A DNA stretch of 62,209 bases from an uncultured Flavobacteriales bacterium. Its GTDB lineage: Bacteria; Bacteroidota; Bacteroidia; Flavobacteriales_D; Sanyastnellaceae. The stretch covers positions 1 to 62,209 of the forward strand of contig CALKGK010000010.1 in NCBI GenBank assembly GCA_938085105.1. Reading direction: 5' to 3'. Shown here in pieces: positions 7,552 through 16,909 of the stretch. Positions within the stretch are counted from its first letter, which is position 1; each line of letters begins with the position of its first letter. Below the pieces are notes generated by a model. The model was not told the origin of the DNA. It saw nothing but the letters and a program-made list of their open reading frames with translations, and did no database searches. Made by a program: the position numbers and the translations under genes.

Positions 7552-8277
7552 TTATCGGCTCTGACTAGCAATCCATTCGTTGTAAAGGTCAAAATAATTC
7601 TTGGATTCAACCACAATAACTCCACCGGTTAAATCGCCATACTTCGCAGGAACCCCACCAGTGTAAACTGAAATGGATCCAATCCCACTCGCGGGCAGAC
7701 TTTTGAAGTTACCTGTTATTTTCATTCCATCCACCATGTACTGCACGGCATTTGAACGAGAACCACGGAAATAGAGTTGTTGTCCGTCGGGGCTAGCGCT
7801 AACGCCAGCGGTCATTGTGGTGACCAAGGTTTTGATGTCGCGTTTCGCCGGGCTGTTCTTAATCATCTCCGCACTTACGGTGATTTTTGACGCTTCTTCA
7901 GGGTCGATCAAGGGAATGGCGTAGGTGATCACTTCCACTTCTGGACCCATAAAAGTGGCCACGCTCATGCTTTGGTCCTTGATGTAGGAGATTTGATCGG
8001 GATCAACACGAATTTCATTGATCTCTTTCGTCACATATCCAATAAAAGAAATGTTCAAGTTATAAATGCCCGGTTTCAAAGGTTTTAGGATGAACCGGCC
8101 GTCAATGTCGGTCATTGCACCAATTTGTTGTTCGCCAGCTTGAACAAAAACGTTAGCACCAATCAGGGCTTGATTGTTTTCGTCAAAAACCTTTCCTCTG
8201 ATTTCGCCAAAGTTGTTTTGCGCTTGTGCCAGGGTTACACCAAATAGGAGCGCCAGAAGTAGGATTACATTTTTCAT
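7552..8277 (-). CDS. TonB-receptor plug protein without a beta-barrel
   Basis: The protein of 241 residues has a signal peptide (1-19), a carboxypeptidase-like regulatory beta-sandwich domain (about 24-105, GKVFDENNQALIGANV...) and a TonB-dependent-receptor plug domain (about 125-225, with YFRGSRSNAVQYMVDGM and PAKYGDLTGGV). It then stops, where a receptor would continue with a 22-strand barrel of 500 or more residues. The ORF ends cleanly and no barrel-coding remnant follows; the next gene begins two codons later. A full receptor normally signals to FecI/FecR-type sigma systems through an N-terminal domain, so a soluble or tethered plug as the upstream partner of a sigma factor is notable. 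Its role is unknown. Confidence 0.88.
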   Translation of the reverse strand: MKNVILLLALLFGVTLAQAQNNFGEIRGKVFDENNQALIGANVFVQAGEQQIGAMTDIDGRFILKPLKPGIYNLNISFIGYVTKEINEIRVDPDQISYIKDQSMSVATFMGPEVEVITYAIPLIDPEEASKITVSAEMIKNSPAKRDIKTLVTTMTAGVSASPDGQQLYFRGSRSNAVQYMVDGMKITGNFKSLPASGIGSISVYTGGVPAKYGDLTGGVIVVESKNYFDLYNEWIASQSR

Positions 8278-8442
8278 GAGTTAAATTTTTAAAGGTTTTG
8301 AAACTGTTCTCTCCTTTAAGATGCAGCACATCATTCCTTTCCATAAAACCGATTGATTTTTTTTTGACTTTATTTTTTTTACCCGTTGAGACAACCTTTT
8401 TCCATGCTTACTTGTCTTATTGGAACTACAATGCTGCTAATT

Positions 8443-11400
8443 ATGAAGTACTTACGTCTACTCTTTGCTTTTGCTTTTCTTTTGATGCTCCACTCTGCTG
8501 AAGCGCACGGCCCTCGTTCTTCGTTTGAGTTCATTGCAAACCAGTCGCAATGGTCCAGCCAAGTTGAGTTTCGGGCGAGAATGGGGGGAAGTAGTGTTTA
8601 CCTCGAGAAGCATGCCTTCACTTGGAGTTTGATTCATCCAGAAGACCTTACTTTGGTGCACGATGCTCAACAGCTTTCACCCGAAGAACAGGCTCAATTG
8701 ATGCTGAGAGGACACGCTTACAAGGTGAATTTTATCGGGGCAAATGAGAATACGAGCCTTTCTGGTGAAGAGGAAAGTACACACTACTACAACTTTTTTA
8801 TTGGTGATGATGAAAGTAAATGGGCTTCGAGAGTGCCTGCTTTTAGCGCCGTGAAATACGAATCCTTGTGGGATGGAATTGGAATGCGTGTGTACAATAG
8901 CAACAACCACTTTAAATATGACTTTCTAGTAGCCGAGGGAGCAGATGCCGGTCAAGTGCGTTTCGAATACGATGGAATTGATGCAGTAAGCTTGGTTAAT
9001 GGCGACCTGCGTTTTGAAACGAATGCCGGTACCATTATCGAACAAGCGCCTTTCGCTTACCAAATGAATGGAACAAGCATGCAAGAAGTGCCTTGCGCTT
9101 ACACGCTTGTGAATGGCGAGGTAGGCTTCGAGTTTCCAGAAGGTTATGACACTAGTAGAATGCTCACCATTGATCCCATTGTGATAGCCAGCACACTTTC
9201 TGGTAGCGATGGAGCAAGTAATTATGGACATTGCGCAGCTTTTGATATTGCAGGAAATATTTATACTGGAGCCATTGCGTTTGGTGCTGGATATCCTACC
9301 ACTACGGGAGCATTTCAGGAAACTTTCTCCGCAGGTGGTGGTTTTGGAGTGGACATCGCTGTAAGTAAACTGAACCCCGATGGGACTGATCTTATCTACG
9401 CCTCTTTTCTTGGTGGTAGTAGCGGCGATTACCCGCACTCCCTGATTATCAATGATCAAGGAGAACTTTATGTTTACGGCTCCACAGATTCCCAAGACTA
9501 CCCCACTTCGACCAACGCATACGATGACACTCCCAATGGAGGAATTGACATTGTGGTGACCTGTTTAAATACCGATGGAACAGCGCTCGTTGGGTCTACT
9601 TACGCAGGTGGTGCGGGTACGGATGGACGAAACCAATTTTCAACGAACTACGGCGATCAATACCGAGGAGAGATTTTCTTGACCCAAGACGGTTTGCCCG
9701 TTATTGCGTCGAACACTGCCAGTGATGACTTTCCCACGACCATCAATGCGTATCAAACAACTTTTGGTGGAGGTGGTCAGGATGCTGCCGGACTCAGGTT
9801 CAATGCTTCTTTGAGCAATCTTTTGTGGTCGAGCTACTTTGGTGGAGCGGGAGATGATGTTGGCTTGGGTATTAGAATGGCTGAAAACGGCGACATAGTA
9901 ATGAGTGGTACGGGAGGAACAGGTCTTCCAACAACTGCAGGAAGCTATCAGCCAGAATTGGCGGGAGATCGCGATGGTTTTATTGTTCGTTTCAACCCAG
10001 CAGGAAGCGCCGTTAACGCTTGCACTTATTTTGGAACTACTGAACTCGACCAGTGTTTCTTCATTGATTTGGACAATGACGAAGATGTTTGGGTATATGG
10101 ACAATCTACAGGGGACATGCCCATCGTAGGTGATGTGTTTAACCAGCCCGATGGTTCTCTTTTCGTAAGTAAATTCAATACCGGCCTCACTTCACTTGAG
10201 GTGTCCAGCCGCATCGGTGAGGAAAGTCTGTTTGGCGGAACGGCAGCTGTTCCAGTTGCGTTTTTGGTCGATCGTTGCGACAATATCTATATCAGCGGAT
10301 ATAGTGCACAAGATGGATTACCACTAACAGATGATGCGGTTTATGACGATGGAGGTTTTTACCTTGCTGCCTTTGGAGTAGACATTTCTACCTTGGAATT
10401 CGGAACTTATTATCCATCCAATCACGTGGATGGAGGTACTTCTCGTTTTGATAAAAACGGAATTGTCTATCAAGGAGTTTGTTCTGGTGGCGATTTCCCT
10501 ACAAATGCAGACGCTTGGGGTCCGGTGCAAAATACCGGTTGGGACATTGGGGTGTTCAAGATGGACTTTGAAGTTTCTGGAGTGAATGCGAGCTTAACGG
10601 CCAGCGCTGAAGCTTTGAATGGGTGTGCACCACACACGGTTGATTTTCAGAACTACTCGGTAGGAAACATCTTTGAATGGGACTTTGGAGATGGTTCACC
10701 CATTTCTGATGAGTTCGAACCGTCCCACGAATACACCGATCCTGGTGTGTACGAAGTCCGTTTGATCTCCAGCGATGAACTTTCTTGCAACCTTGCGGAT
10801 ACAGCTTACATTGAAATCCAAGTAAGTGTGCCTACGGACTTTCAAGCGGCATTCACGAGTACGCTGAATTGTGAAGACTTGAGCGTCTCCACTCAAAACG
10901 AAACAGGAGTTGATTGGCTAGATTATACTTGGGATATGGGCGATGGAACCATTATTGAAGGATTTGAAGCGAATCATGCTTATGCCGAAGAAGGAGACTA
11001 CACCATTACCCTTTCTGCGGTAGACAACGGTTGTGATGGAGACGATGAAGCCACAGAAGTGGTGAGCATCGTGGGAGCGGTTCAGGCCGATTTCAGTGCG
11101 AGTGAACTTGAGGGCTGCGGTGAACTGGATGTGGACTTCTCCAACTTGAGCAACGGCTTGACCTACGAATGGAATTTTGGTGATGGAAGCGACCTCGTTT
11201 TTGATGAGGAAACCAGTCATACCTTCGTTGGTCCGAATACCTTTGAAGTCCAATTGATTGCTTTTCACCCAGAAAGCTGCAACCTCAGCGATACCACCAT
11301 GCTTGAAGTGAATGTCGGGGCAATTCAAGCCATTGAGTCGGACTTCAGCATTTTCCAAAGCGATTGTGAATTGCTCGAAGTAAGTGGTGAAGAGAATGCG

Positions 11401-12774
11401 ATTGGCCAAAACCTGAGCTATTCTTGGAACATGGGAGACGGAACGACTTACGACACTCCAAATGTGGTTCACAACTACGATGCTACCGGGATGTACAATG
11501 TAACGCTTCAAGTGTTTGACGAGCTGTGTGATCTTGAGTCCAGCAGCAACCTGGATGTAAACGTTCAGAACGAAGTTACCGCTCAGATTGGGAATGATCA
11601 GCTTTCGGCGTGTAATCCCTTTTCCATCGACTTCATGAACCAGAGTGCAGGAAATGTCTTTACGTGGGATTTTGGTGACGGTAGCGAATTGTATCAAGGG
11701 CAATTTGCCAGTCATGAATACCCCGATGCCGGAAACTATACCGTGACCCTAACTGTTGAGGGCGAAGGGGCTTGTGAAGGTGTAGATGTTACTACCATTG
11801 ATGTGGAAGTTATTCAAACCCCCACCATCGAATCGATTTTTGATGTGGAGCAAATGGGGGCCTGCGAAAGTTTAGAAATTGCTACAGAAAACCTCAGTAT
11901 TGGAGAAAACTTGAACTACCAGTGGATCATTGAAAACGATGTGTTTTATAACGAGAACACCACCTACACCTTCAACGGTGCAGGCAGTTACAATGTGGAA
12001 CTCACGGTTTCAGAAGACCTTTGTAACACCAGCAATACGTCTTCGCAAACCCTAGAAGTGATTCCGGGTATCGATTTCAACTTCCCTCCAGATGAACCCT
12101 TGTGCTACTATGAAGATGGTATCCAGCTCAGCAGCGGAGTTGACCCCAATGCCGATGTGGTTTGGTCTACCGGAGAAACCACACATGAAATATTCGTCAC
12201 TGAACCGGGAGATTATCTCATAACAGCAACAGTGAATAATTGCACCGATGTGGACGGAATTACTGTTTTCCCAGTTGAGAAAGTGGATGCAGATAAAGAA
12301 ATTGCCACCTGTGAAGGAACGCAAGCCCGTTTAGAAGTTCCTTATGCTGAAAGTAGCGATGTTGCTTGGTGTGAAGGAGAAGGAGTAGAGTTCATTTATG
12401 TTGACTCACCGGGTGAATACTGCTTTACTTTCCGAGATGAATTTGCCTGTTTGCAGGACGGAAGTATTGAGGTAGTGCATATCGATCGTGATGCTCGAAT
12501 ATTCATTCCGAACAGTTTTACCCCTAACAACGATGGAATCAATGACGTCTTCAAGCCTGAAGGAGAAGGGTTTAGTGAGTTTAAGTTAACCGTTTGGAAC
12601 CGTTGGGGAGAACTCGTATTTGTGAGCCAGCAAGCCAACGAGTATTGGAATGGGAACCATCAAGGAGGAGATTATTTTGTTCAGGATGGTTTGTATAGTT
12701 TTAGGATGGAATATCAGTCGACTTGTGATTCGGAAACGAAGATCAAGACCGGGTTTGTGAATGTGCTGAGATAA
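8443..12774 (+). CDS. Giant PKD-domain surface protein with T9SS type B sorting domain
   Basis: A secreted protein of 1443 residues. A signal peptide (1-22) leads into an N-terminal domain of the DUF7948 type (about 30-245), then SBBP-like beta-propeller repeats (about 250-690, repeated YASFLGG and YPTT motifs). Five clear PKD domains carry WDFGDGS variants, and a sixth is degenerate. The last 91 residues (from IFIPNSFTPNNDGIND) are the gliding-motility-associated / T9SS type B C-terminal domain, which directs export across the outer membrane. Start ATG 8443 is chosen because it begins the signal peptide. It is a paralogue of the protein at 48262. Adhesion or surface assembly is inference. 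Confidence 0.93.
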   Translation: MKYLRLLFAFAFLLMLHSAEAHGPRSSFEFIANQSQWSSQVEFRARMGGSSVYLEKHAFTWSLIHPEDLTLVHDAQQLSPEEQAQLMLRGHAYKVNFIGANENTSLSGEEESTHYYNFFIGDDESKWASRVPAFSAVKYESLWDGIGMRVYNSNNHFKYDFLVAEGADAGQVRFEYDGIDAVSLVNGDLRFETNAGTIIEQAPFAYQMNGTSMQEVPCAYTLVNGEVGFEFPEGYDTSRMLTIDPIVIASTLSGSDGASNYGHCAAFDIAGNIYTGAIAFGAGYPTTTGAFQETFSAGGGFGVDIAVSKLNPDGTDLIYASFLGGSSGDYPHSLIINDQGELYVYGSTDSQDYPTSTNAYDDTPNGGIDIVVTCLNTDGTALVGSTYAGGAGTDGRNQFSTNYGDQYRGEIFLTQDGLPVIASNTASDDFPTTINAYQTTFGGGGQDAAGLRFNASLSNLLWSSYFGGAGDDVGLGIRMAENGDIVMSGTGGTGLPTTAGSYQPELAGDRDGFIVRFNPAGSAVNACTYFGTTELDQCFFIDLDNDEDVWVYGQSTGDMPIVGDVFNQPDGSLFVSKFNTGLTSLEVSSRIGEESLFGGTAAVPVAFLVDRCDNIYISGYSAQDGLPLTDDAVYDDGGFYLAAFGVDISTLEFGTYYPSNHVDGGTSRFDKNGIVYQGVCSGGDFPTNADAWGPVQNTGWDIGVFKMDFEVSGVNASLTASAEALNGCAPHTVDFQNYSVGNIFEWDFGDGSPISDEFEPSHEYTDPGVYEVRLISSDELSCNLADTAYIEIQVSVPTDFQAAFTSTLNCEDLSVSTQNETGVDWLDYTWDMGDGTIIEGFEANHAYAEEGDYTITLSAVDNGCDGDDEATEVVSIVGAVQADFSASELEGCGELDVDFSNLSNGLTYEWNFGDGSDLVFDEETSHTFVGPNTFEVQLIAFHPESCNLSDTTMLEVNVGAIQAIESDFSIFQSDCELLEVSGEENAIGQNLSYSWNMGDGTTYDTPNVVHNYDATGMYNVTLQVFDELCDLESSSNLDVNVQNEVTAQIGNDQLSACNPFSIDFMNQSAGNVFTWDFGDGSELYQGQFASHEYPDAGNYTVTLTVEGEGACEGVDVTTIDVEVIQTPTIESIFDVEQMGACESLEIATENLSIGENLNYQWIIENDVFYNENTTYTFNGAGSYNVELTVSEDLCNTSNTSSQTLEVIPGIDFNFPPDEPLCYYEDGIQLSSGVDPNADVVWSTGETTHEIFVTEPGDYLITATVNNCTDVDGITVFPVEKVDADKEIATCEGTQARLEVPYAESSDVAWCEGEGVEFIYVDSPGEYCFTFRDEFACLQDGSIEVVHIDRDARIFIPNSFTPNNDGINDVFKPEGEGFSEFKLTVWNRWGELVFVSQQANEYWNGNHQGGDYFVQDGLYSFRMEYQSTCDSETKIKTGFVNVLR

Positions 12775-13070
12775 AAAAAAGAAAAAAATCGGTTTTTTCC
12801 TGATCAAACTCAGCCCTCGCGGGCCCTCCCTTTCCCTCCCCCACCGCCACCGCGCAGCTCGAAGTTATGGGTGAAATCAATGCTTTCCAAGCAGAAAAGC
12901 GAGGACTTTGTGAATGCACTCATCCTTTTCACGGATGAACAATTTGCAAGGCAAAATCCAACCCTTCACCCCAAAAAAATCAGCACAATTCCATCGGCCT
13001 CAACGTGAAATCCACTCCAAATCTCTACTAAATGTTTTTTGAAAGCGCACCGCCCGAATGAAAAGCACAA
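12775..13070. other. Gene-free gap between convergent genes
   Basis: The 296 bases between the stops of the PKD protein and the M23 gene hold no supported ORF. An A-run followed by T-run near 12773-12800 could act as a weak bidirectional terminator. A C-rich pyrimidine tract with a small GCCC/GGGC hairpin lies at about 12813-12860. No repeat or RNA gene was recognised. Confidence 0.5.
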
Positions 13071-14264
13071 CTACTTCACGATCCAACTGAGTGGATTCTG
13101 AGGAGTGCCCCCAGTAGAACTGATTTTCCAGATTTCCAGGTGAGCAATGGACTTGCCGTTGTCAGACAATACTTTGCCGATCGTTTGCCGAGCACTTACC
13201 GTGTCGCCTTTGGATAAGCTAACATTCTTCAACCCTGTGTACACGGTTTTATACGCCCCATGGGTGATGATTACATTCTGACCAGCACCAGGGATGTTAA
13301 AGACGGAGGTTACGGTTCCACCGAAGATGGCCATAACTTTGGCGTCTGCTTCAGTCGCAAAATCCACTCCCTTACTATCAATGGTGATGCCTCCCAAAGT
13401 GGGGTGGGGCTGCTTACCAAATCGGCGCGTAATGACTCCACGCTCCACAGGCCAGGGTAACTGACCTTTGTTCTTTTCGAAGTTCTGAGAAACAATCACT
13501 CCTTCCGGACTCAATGCATACGTTCCGTTGTTAGCATTCTTTTCATCAGCCAGCTCCGCAGCAATCATTTCTTCAATCTTCTTGTTGAGGCGTTGCCGTT
13601 CTCGCTCTTGCTGCTCTTGCTGGGATTTTAATTCGCCTTCTTGTTGTTGAAGTTGACTCAAACTTTTTTGCTGACTTTCCTTGTCTTTGGCGAGTTTCTC
13701 ACGCTCCTTGGCCTGCTCCTCTGCTAAACTTGTTTTTTCACGCTTATCGTTTTCCAGTGCGGCAATCGTTTCCCGAAGTTCAACTTGAGTAGCTTCAATT
13801 TCTTCTGCCTGCTCTTTTCGAACCTCACTGTAATTCTGAATGATCTTGAACCGCTTGTAGGCCTGATTGAAATCGTCTGCAGAAAAAATATACATCAAGG
13901 CATCGTGCGATTTTTGGTTTTTGTACGCCTGCTGTATCATCAAGGCATATTCCCGTTTCATAGCGGCAATACGGTCTTCAAGCAGCTCAATTTCTCCTTC
14001 TCTTTGGGTGATTTCCTCGTCAATGTTTTTCACTTCGCGTTGCATGTTGCTCAACAACTGTTCGCGATAGGAAATTTGCTGACGAAGGATGAGCATCTGC
14101 TGGTTTACGCTGGCCTTAGAATTTTGATTCTCCGCGATGAGCTTCTTGGTCAGCGCTAGGCGTCGATTCAAGTCGTCACGCTTTTTTTGAAGATCGCTTT
14201 TACTTTGGGCGATGCATACCTGGGCCAGAATCAGAAAAACGGCAAAGAAGAGACTTCTTATCAT
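13071..14264 (-). CDS. EnvC-like coiled-coil protein with degenerate LytM/M23 domain
   Basis: A periplasmic protein of 397 residues with a signal peptide (1-20), a long coiled coil (about 22-250, rich in Gln, Glu and Lys) and a C-terminal LytM/M23 fold (about 285-395). The zinc ligands of active M23 enzymes look lost: the GIDI region reads LGGITID without His, the YxHL position reads YTGL, and the HxH motif reads AHLEI. That matches EnvC-type activators of amidases rather than a working endopeptidase. ATG 14264 gives the signal peptide. It closes the dut-to-M23 operon. A partnership with FtsX (4.2 kb) is inference. Confidence 0.88.
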   Translation of the reverse strand: MIRSLFFAVFLILAQVCIAQSKSDLQKKRDDLNRRLALTKKLIAENQNSKASVNQQMLILRQQISYREQLLSNMQREVKNIDEEITQREGEIELLEDRIAAMKREYALMIQQAYKNQKSHDALMYIFSADDFNQAYKRFKIIQNYSEVRKEQAEEIEATQVELRETIAALENDKREKTSLAEEQAKEREKLAKDKESQQKSLSQLQQQEGELKSQQEQQERERQRLNKKIEEMIAAELADEKNANNGTYALSPEGVIVSQNFEKNKGQLPWPVERGVITRRFGKQPHPTLGGITIDSKGVDFATEADAKVMAIFGGTVTSVFNIPGAGQNVIITHGAYKTVYTGLKNVSLSKGDTVSARQTIGKVLSDNGKSIAHLEIWKISSTGGTPQNPLSWIVK

Positions 14265-14268
14265 CGGG

Positions 14269-15186
14269 CTATATATTGGTCTTGCGCTCAAAATCCTTGG
14301 GTATCTCAAAAGGGAATTCATATTCCTTGCTGGTCTTCAAACGATTGATTTCAATCTGTAAACTTTGAGTGGTCAACAATGAACTTATGATCAAACGGGT
14401 AATTTCTGGGTAGGATTGCCCTTCGTAAAGCTTAAAGTCTTCATGCTCCACAATCACAGAACGACGGTTGTAAAGGTCGTCGAAAACACTGCGTTCCAAG
14501 CGGTAATCGATGCCGTTAAACCAGTATCGCTTCACCAATAAATCCTCCTCATCGACCCGTTTCTTTACGCGTTCGTACTTTTTGTAACTCAGGTCGACTT
14601 CCAGTGAATCATCAGGAGCTACGTCTTTCTCATCCACCCCAACAACTTTCTTAAGTTTTCGGTTGTACTTTGAGATCAGCATGTACTGCTTGTCGTCAAT
14701 GCGCGATTTGTACTTATCCTCGCCTTGTTCCAAACCAATAGCATTTCCTACAAGGAGATTCTGAACCATTTCGAAGTCGATATCCGTTTTGGCGATATCG
14801 CTCATCATGGAGAAATCGCCCAAGTAGTAATATTTGTCTCCGGGTACTTTTGAAATGAGCTTTAACGAGTCGGGGGTAATGACCAATCGGGCTACTTCCA
14901 CACCCAAGGCAGGAGAGATGCTCACCCAAATAATGCTGTCCTTCTTTACCCGAATGTTGGCTTTAAAGGAGGTCTTCTTCTCACCATCATCAAGGTCTGC
15001 GGAAATCTTCATTCCGAGCCATTCGAAATTGAAGTAATTCTCAGCATATTTGTTCAGTATGGCGCCTGAACTTTTGTTCTTGAGCGGTTTACCCTTGGAA
15101 ACGCGCTTTTGATTACTGCACGAAACAAGCAGAGCCACCGTTAGGAGCAAGACAAAAATTCGATATGTTTTCTGCTTATTCAGCAT
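14269..15186 (-). CDS. DUF4292 lipoprotein
   Basis: The 305-residue protein has a lipoprotein leader ending in LLVSC (Cys23). The rest is a beta-rich domain matching DUF4292, a Bacteroidota family with a LolA/LolB-like appearance. Families of that fold carry lipids or lipoproteins, so an outer-membrane biogenesis role is plausible but not shown. It overlaps the upstream TPR gene by 11 bases and ends four bases before the M23 start, so translation is coupled. The same gene order is common in Bacteroidota. Confidence 0.87.
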   Translation of the reverse strand: MLNKQKTYRIFVLLLTVALLVSCSNQKRVSKGKPLKNKSSGAILNKYAENYFNFEWLGMKISADLDDGEKKTSFKANIRVKKDSIIWVSISPALGVEVARLVITPDSLKLISKVPGDKYYYLGDFSMMSDIAKTDIDFEMVQNLLVGNAIGLEQGEDKYKSRIDDKQYMLISKYNRKLKKVVGVDEKDVAPDDSLEVDLSYKKYERVKKRVDEEDLLVKRYWFNGIDYRLERSVFDDLYNRRSVIVEHEDFKLYEGQSYPEITRLIISSLLTTQSLQIEINRLKTSKEYEFPFEIPKDFERKTNI

Positions 15187-16909
15187 AGTATGTTCGATCG
15201 CTAATCTTTTTGTTCAAGGTAGGGTCCTCATTCCCTAAAGATTGAGCTTCCTTCCATTTTTTCAGTGCCTCATCGGTCTCACCTAAATGAAACAAGATGT
15301 CTCCATAATGTTCAATAACTACGCCATCTTGACTTCCTCCATGCGCAACCGCCTGCTCAATCCACTTCTTCGCCTCTTCAAACTCTCCCCGCTGAAATAA
15401 TACCCAAGCGTAGGTGTCTTCATAGGTTCCGTTGGACGGACTGAGTTCATTGGCGCGAAGTCCATATTCCTTTGCCCGATCGAGATGTGCTTTTCGGAGG
15501 CTAAGATAGTAGGCATAGTTGTTCAATACACCAGGGTCGTTTCCATTGAGAGAAAGCGCCTTTTCAAACCATTTATCGGAATCGTCATAGTTCTTAAGTT
15601 GATGATGACTCTCTCCTAGGGCCGATGCAAATTGTGCTGAAAGAATAACATCACCAAAAACCAAAACTTCTCCTGATTTTAGGGTTTTGATAGCGTTTTC
15701 ATGTTCGTTCAATTGCTGCTCTGCAATTCCCTTCCAAAGGTAAGATTGAGCTTGATTTGGAAAGGACAACAGGGTTTCTGCACTATGCGCTTTGAGCGAG
15801 ACCCAATCCCTCAACTCGATATCAATGGAACAAAGCTGCATCCAAAGGTCATAAACCGAAGGATCCAATTCCAGTGCTTTGAAATAGTGCCTTTGCGCTT
15901 CTTCATACACACCCATTCTTGTGGCATAATCGCCAGCCAAGGTGTGAGCGGCAGCCTCTGATTCATGTTTTTCAATGAGGATGGAAAGCAAGTTGCTAAT
16001 CTCTTCTTTAAAGCTCGTTTTTAAATAGGCCGGTGGAAAAATCGAAAGCAAAACATCTTGCTTCACCCTAAAATCGGTATCCACACTGCCCAATCCAAGC
16101 TCTAAGGATTTAATGGCCTTGTCGTGCTTCCCTTGACGTTCGTAAAAAGTAGCCAAGTGGAGGTGAAGTGAGCCCTGATTGGGTTTTTCTTCGGCGAGTT
16201 TCTCGAGCAAGGCAAAGGCTTCATCGCCCCGTCCCATGAGCTGTAGAACTTCAACTTTTTTCTCCATCCAGAGGGATTCCTTAGGAGATTTTTCAATCAA
16301 GAGATTCAATTCTTCCAATACAGCACTCCCATCACTTATTTTACCCAGAAGGTCGAGTTTCTGAAGACTTGTTTCCGTGCTGTGCCCAAACCGATTTTCC
16401 ATTCGAGTATAGGTCGCGATGGCTTCTTGGTTTTTCTGCAGGTAGATGTAGTTGTTGATGAGTGCATAAAATTCATCTACAGTGGCATTATCTTGATCAC
16501 ACACCCAAATGTGATCTTTCAAGGCTGCTTCCAACTCACCTGCATTCATCAAGTACTCTGCTCGAGCAGCGCGATACCACCTGTTATCTTCCTCCAAGTC
16601 CACCGCTTGATTGATGCTTTCAATGGCCAGTTCGGTCTTGTTCTGAAGGAATTCAATGCGCGACAATTCATAATGAACTACACTGCTTTTCGGGTTGATT
16701 TCCAGACATTGTCTGAACCCCAAATAAGCCTTTTCTTCATCACCCACGGCCTTGGCTCGCTGTGCTTCAAAGAAGGCCAAGTCAAAGGCAGAACCTCGAC
16801 TTTTTTGCTGAGGTTTCTCAACAAGTTTTTCTTTGTTAGAACAAGAGCTCAACAGCAGCAAAACGCCCAAGAGGAGCGTCAGGGGTGATGTGAAGATTTT
16901 ATTTACCAT
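15176..16909 (-). CDS. TPR-repeat lipoprotein
   Basis: A lipoprotein of 577 residues (leader ending LLLSSC, Cys23) built almost entirely of tetratricopeptide repeats from about residue 40 to the end, for example NPKSSVVHYELSRIE and DPGVLNNYAYYLS. TPR arrays serve as protein-binding scaffolds. It overlaps the nucleotidyltransferase gene by 11 bases and the DUF4292 gene by 11 bases. The conserved neighbourhood suggests a joint function in envelope assembly, but no partner is known from this sequence. Confidence 0.9.
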   Translation of the reverse strand: MVNKIFTSPLTLLLGVLLLLSSCSNKEKLVEKPQQKSRGSAFDLAFFEAQRAKAVGDEEKAYLGFRQCLEINPKSSVVHYELSRIEFLQNKTELAIESINQAVDLEEDNRWYRAARAEYLMNAGELEAALKDHIWVCDQDNATVDEFYALINNYIYLQKNQEAIATYTRMENRFGHSTETSLQKLDLLGKISDGSAVLEELNLLIEKSPKESLWMEKKVEVLQLMGRGDEAFALLEKLAEEKPNQGSLHLHLATFYERQGKHDKAIKSLELGLGSVDTDFRVKQDVLLSIFPPAYLKTSFKEEISNLLSILIEKHESEAAAHTLAGDYATRMGVYEEAQRHYFKALELDPSVYDLWMQLCSIDIELRDWVSLKAHSAETLLSFPNQAQSYLWKGIAEQQLNEHENAIKTLKSGEVLVFGDVILSAQFASALGESHHQLKNYDDSDKWFEKALSLNGNDPGVLNNYAYYLSLRKAHLDRAKEYGLRANELSPSNGTYEDTYAWVLFQRGEFEEAKKWIEQAVAHGGSQDGVVIEHYGDILFHLGETDEALKKWKEAQSLGNEDPTLNKKISDRTYYAE

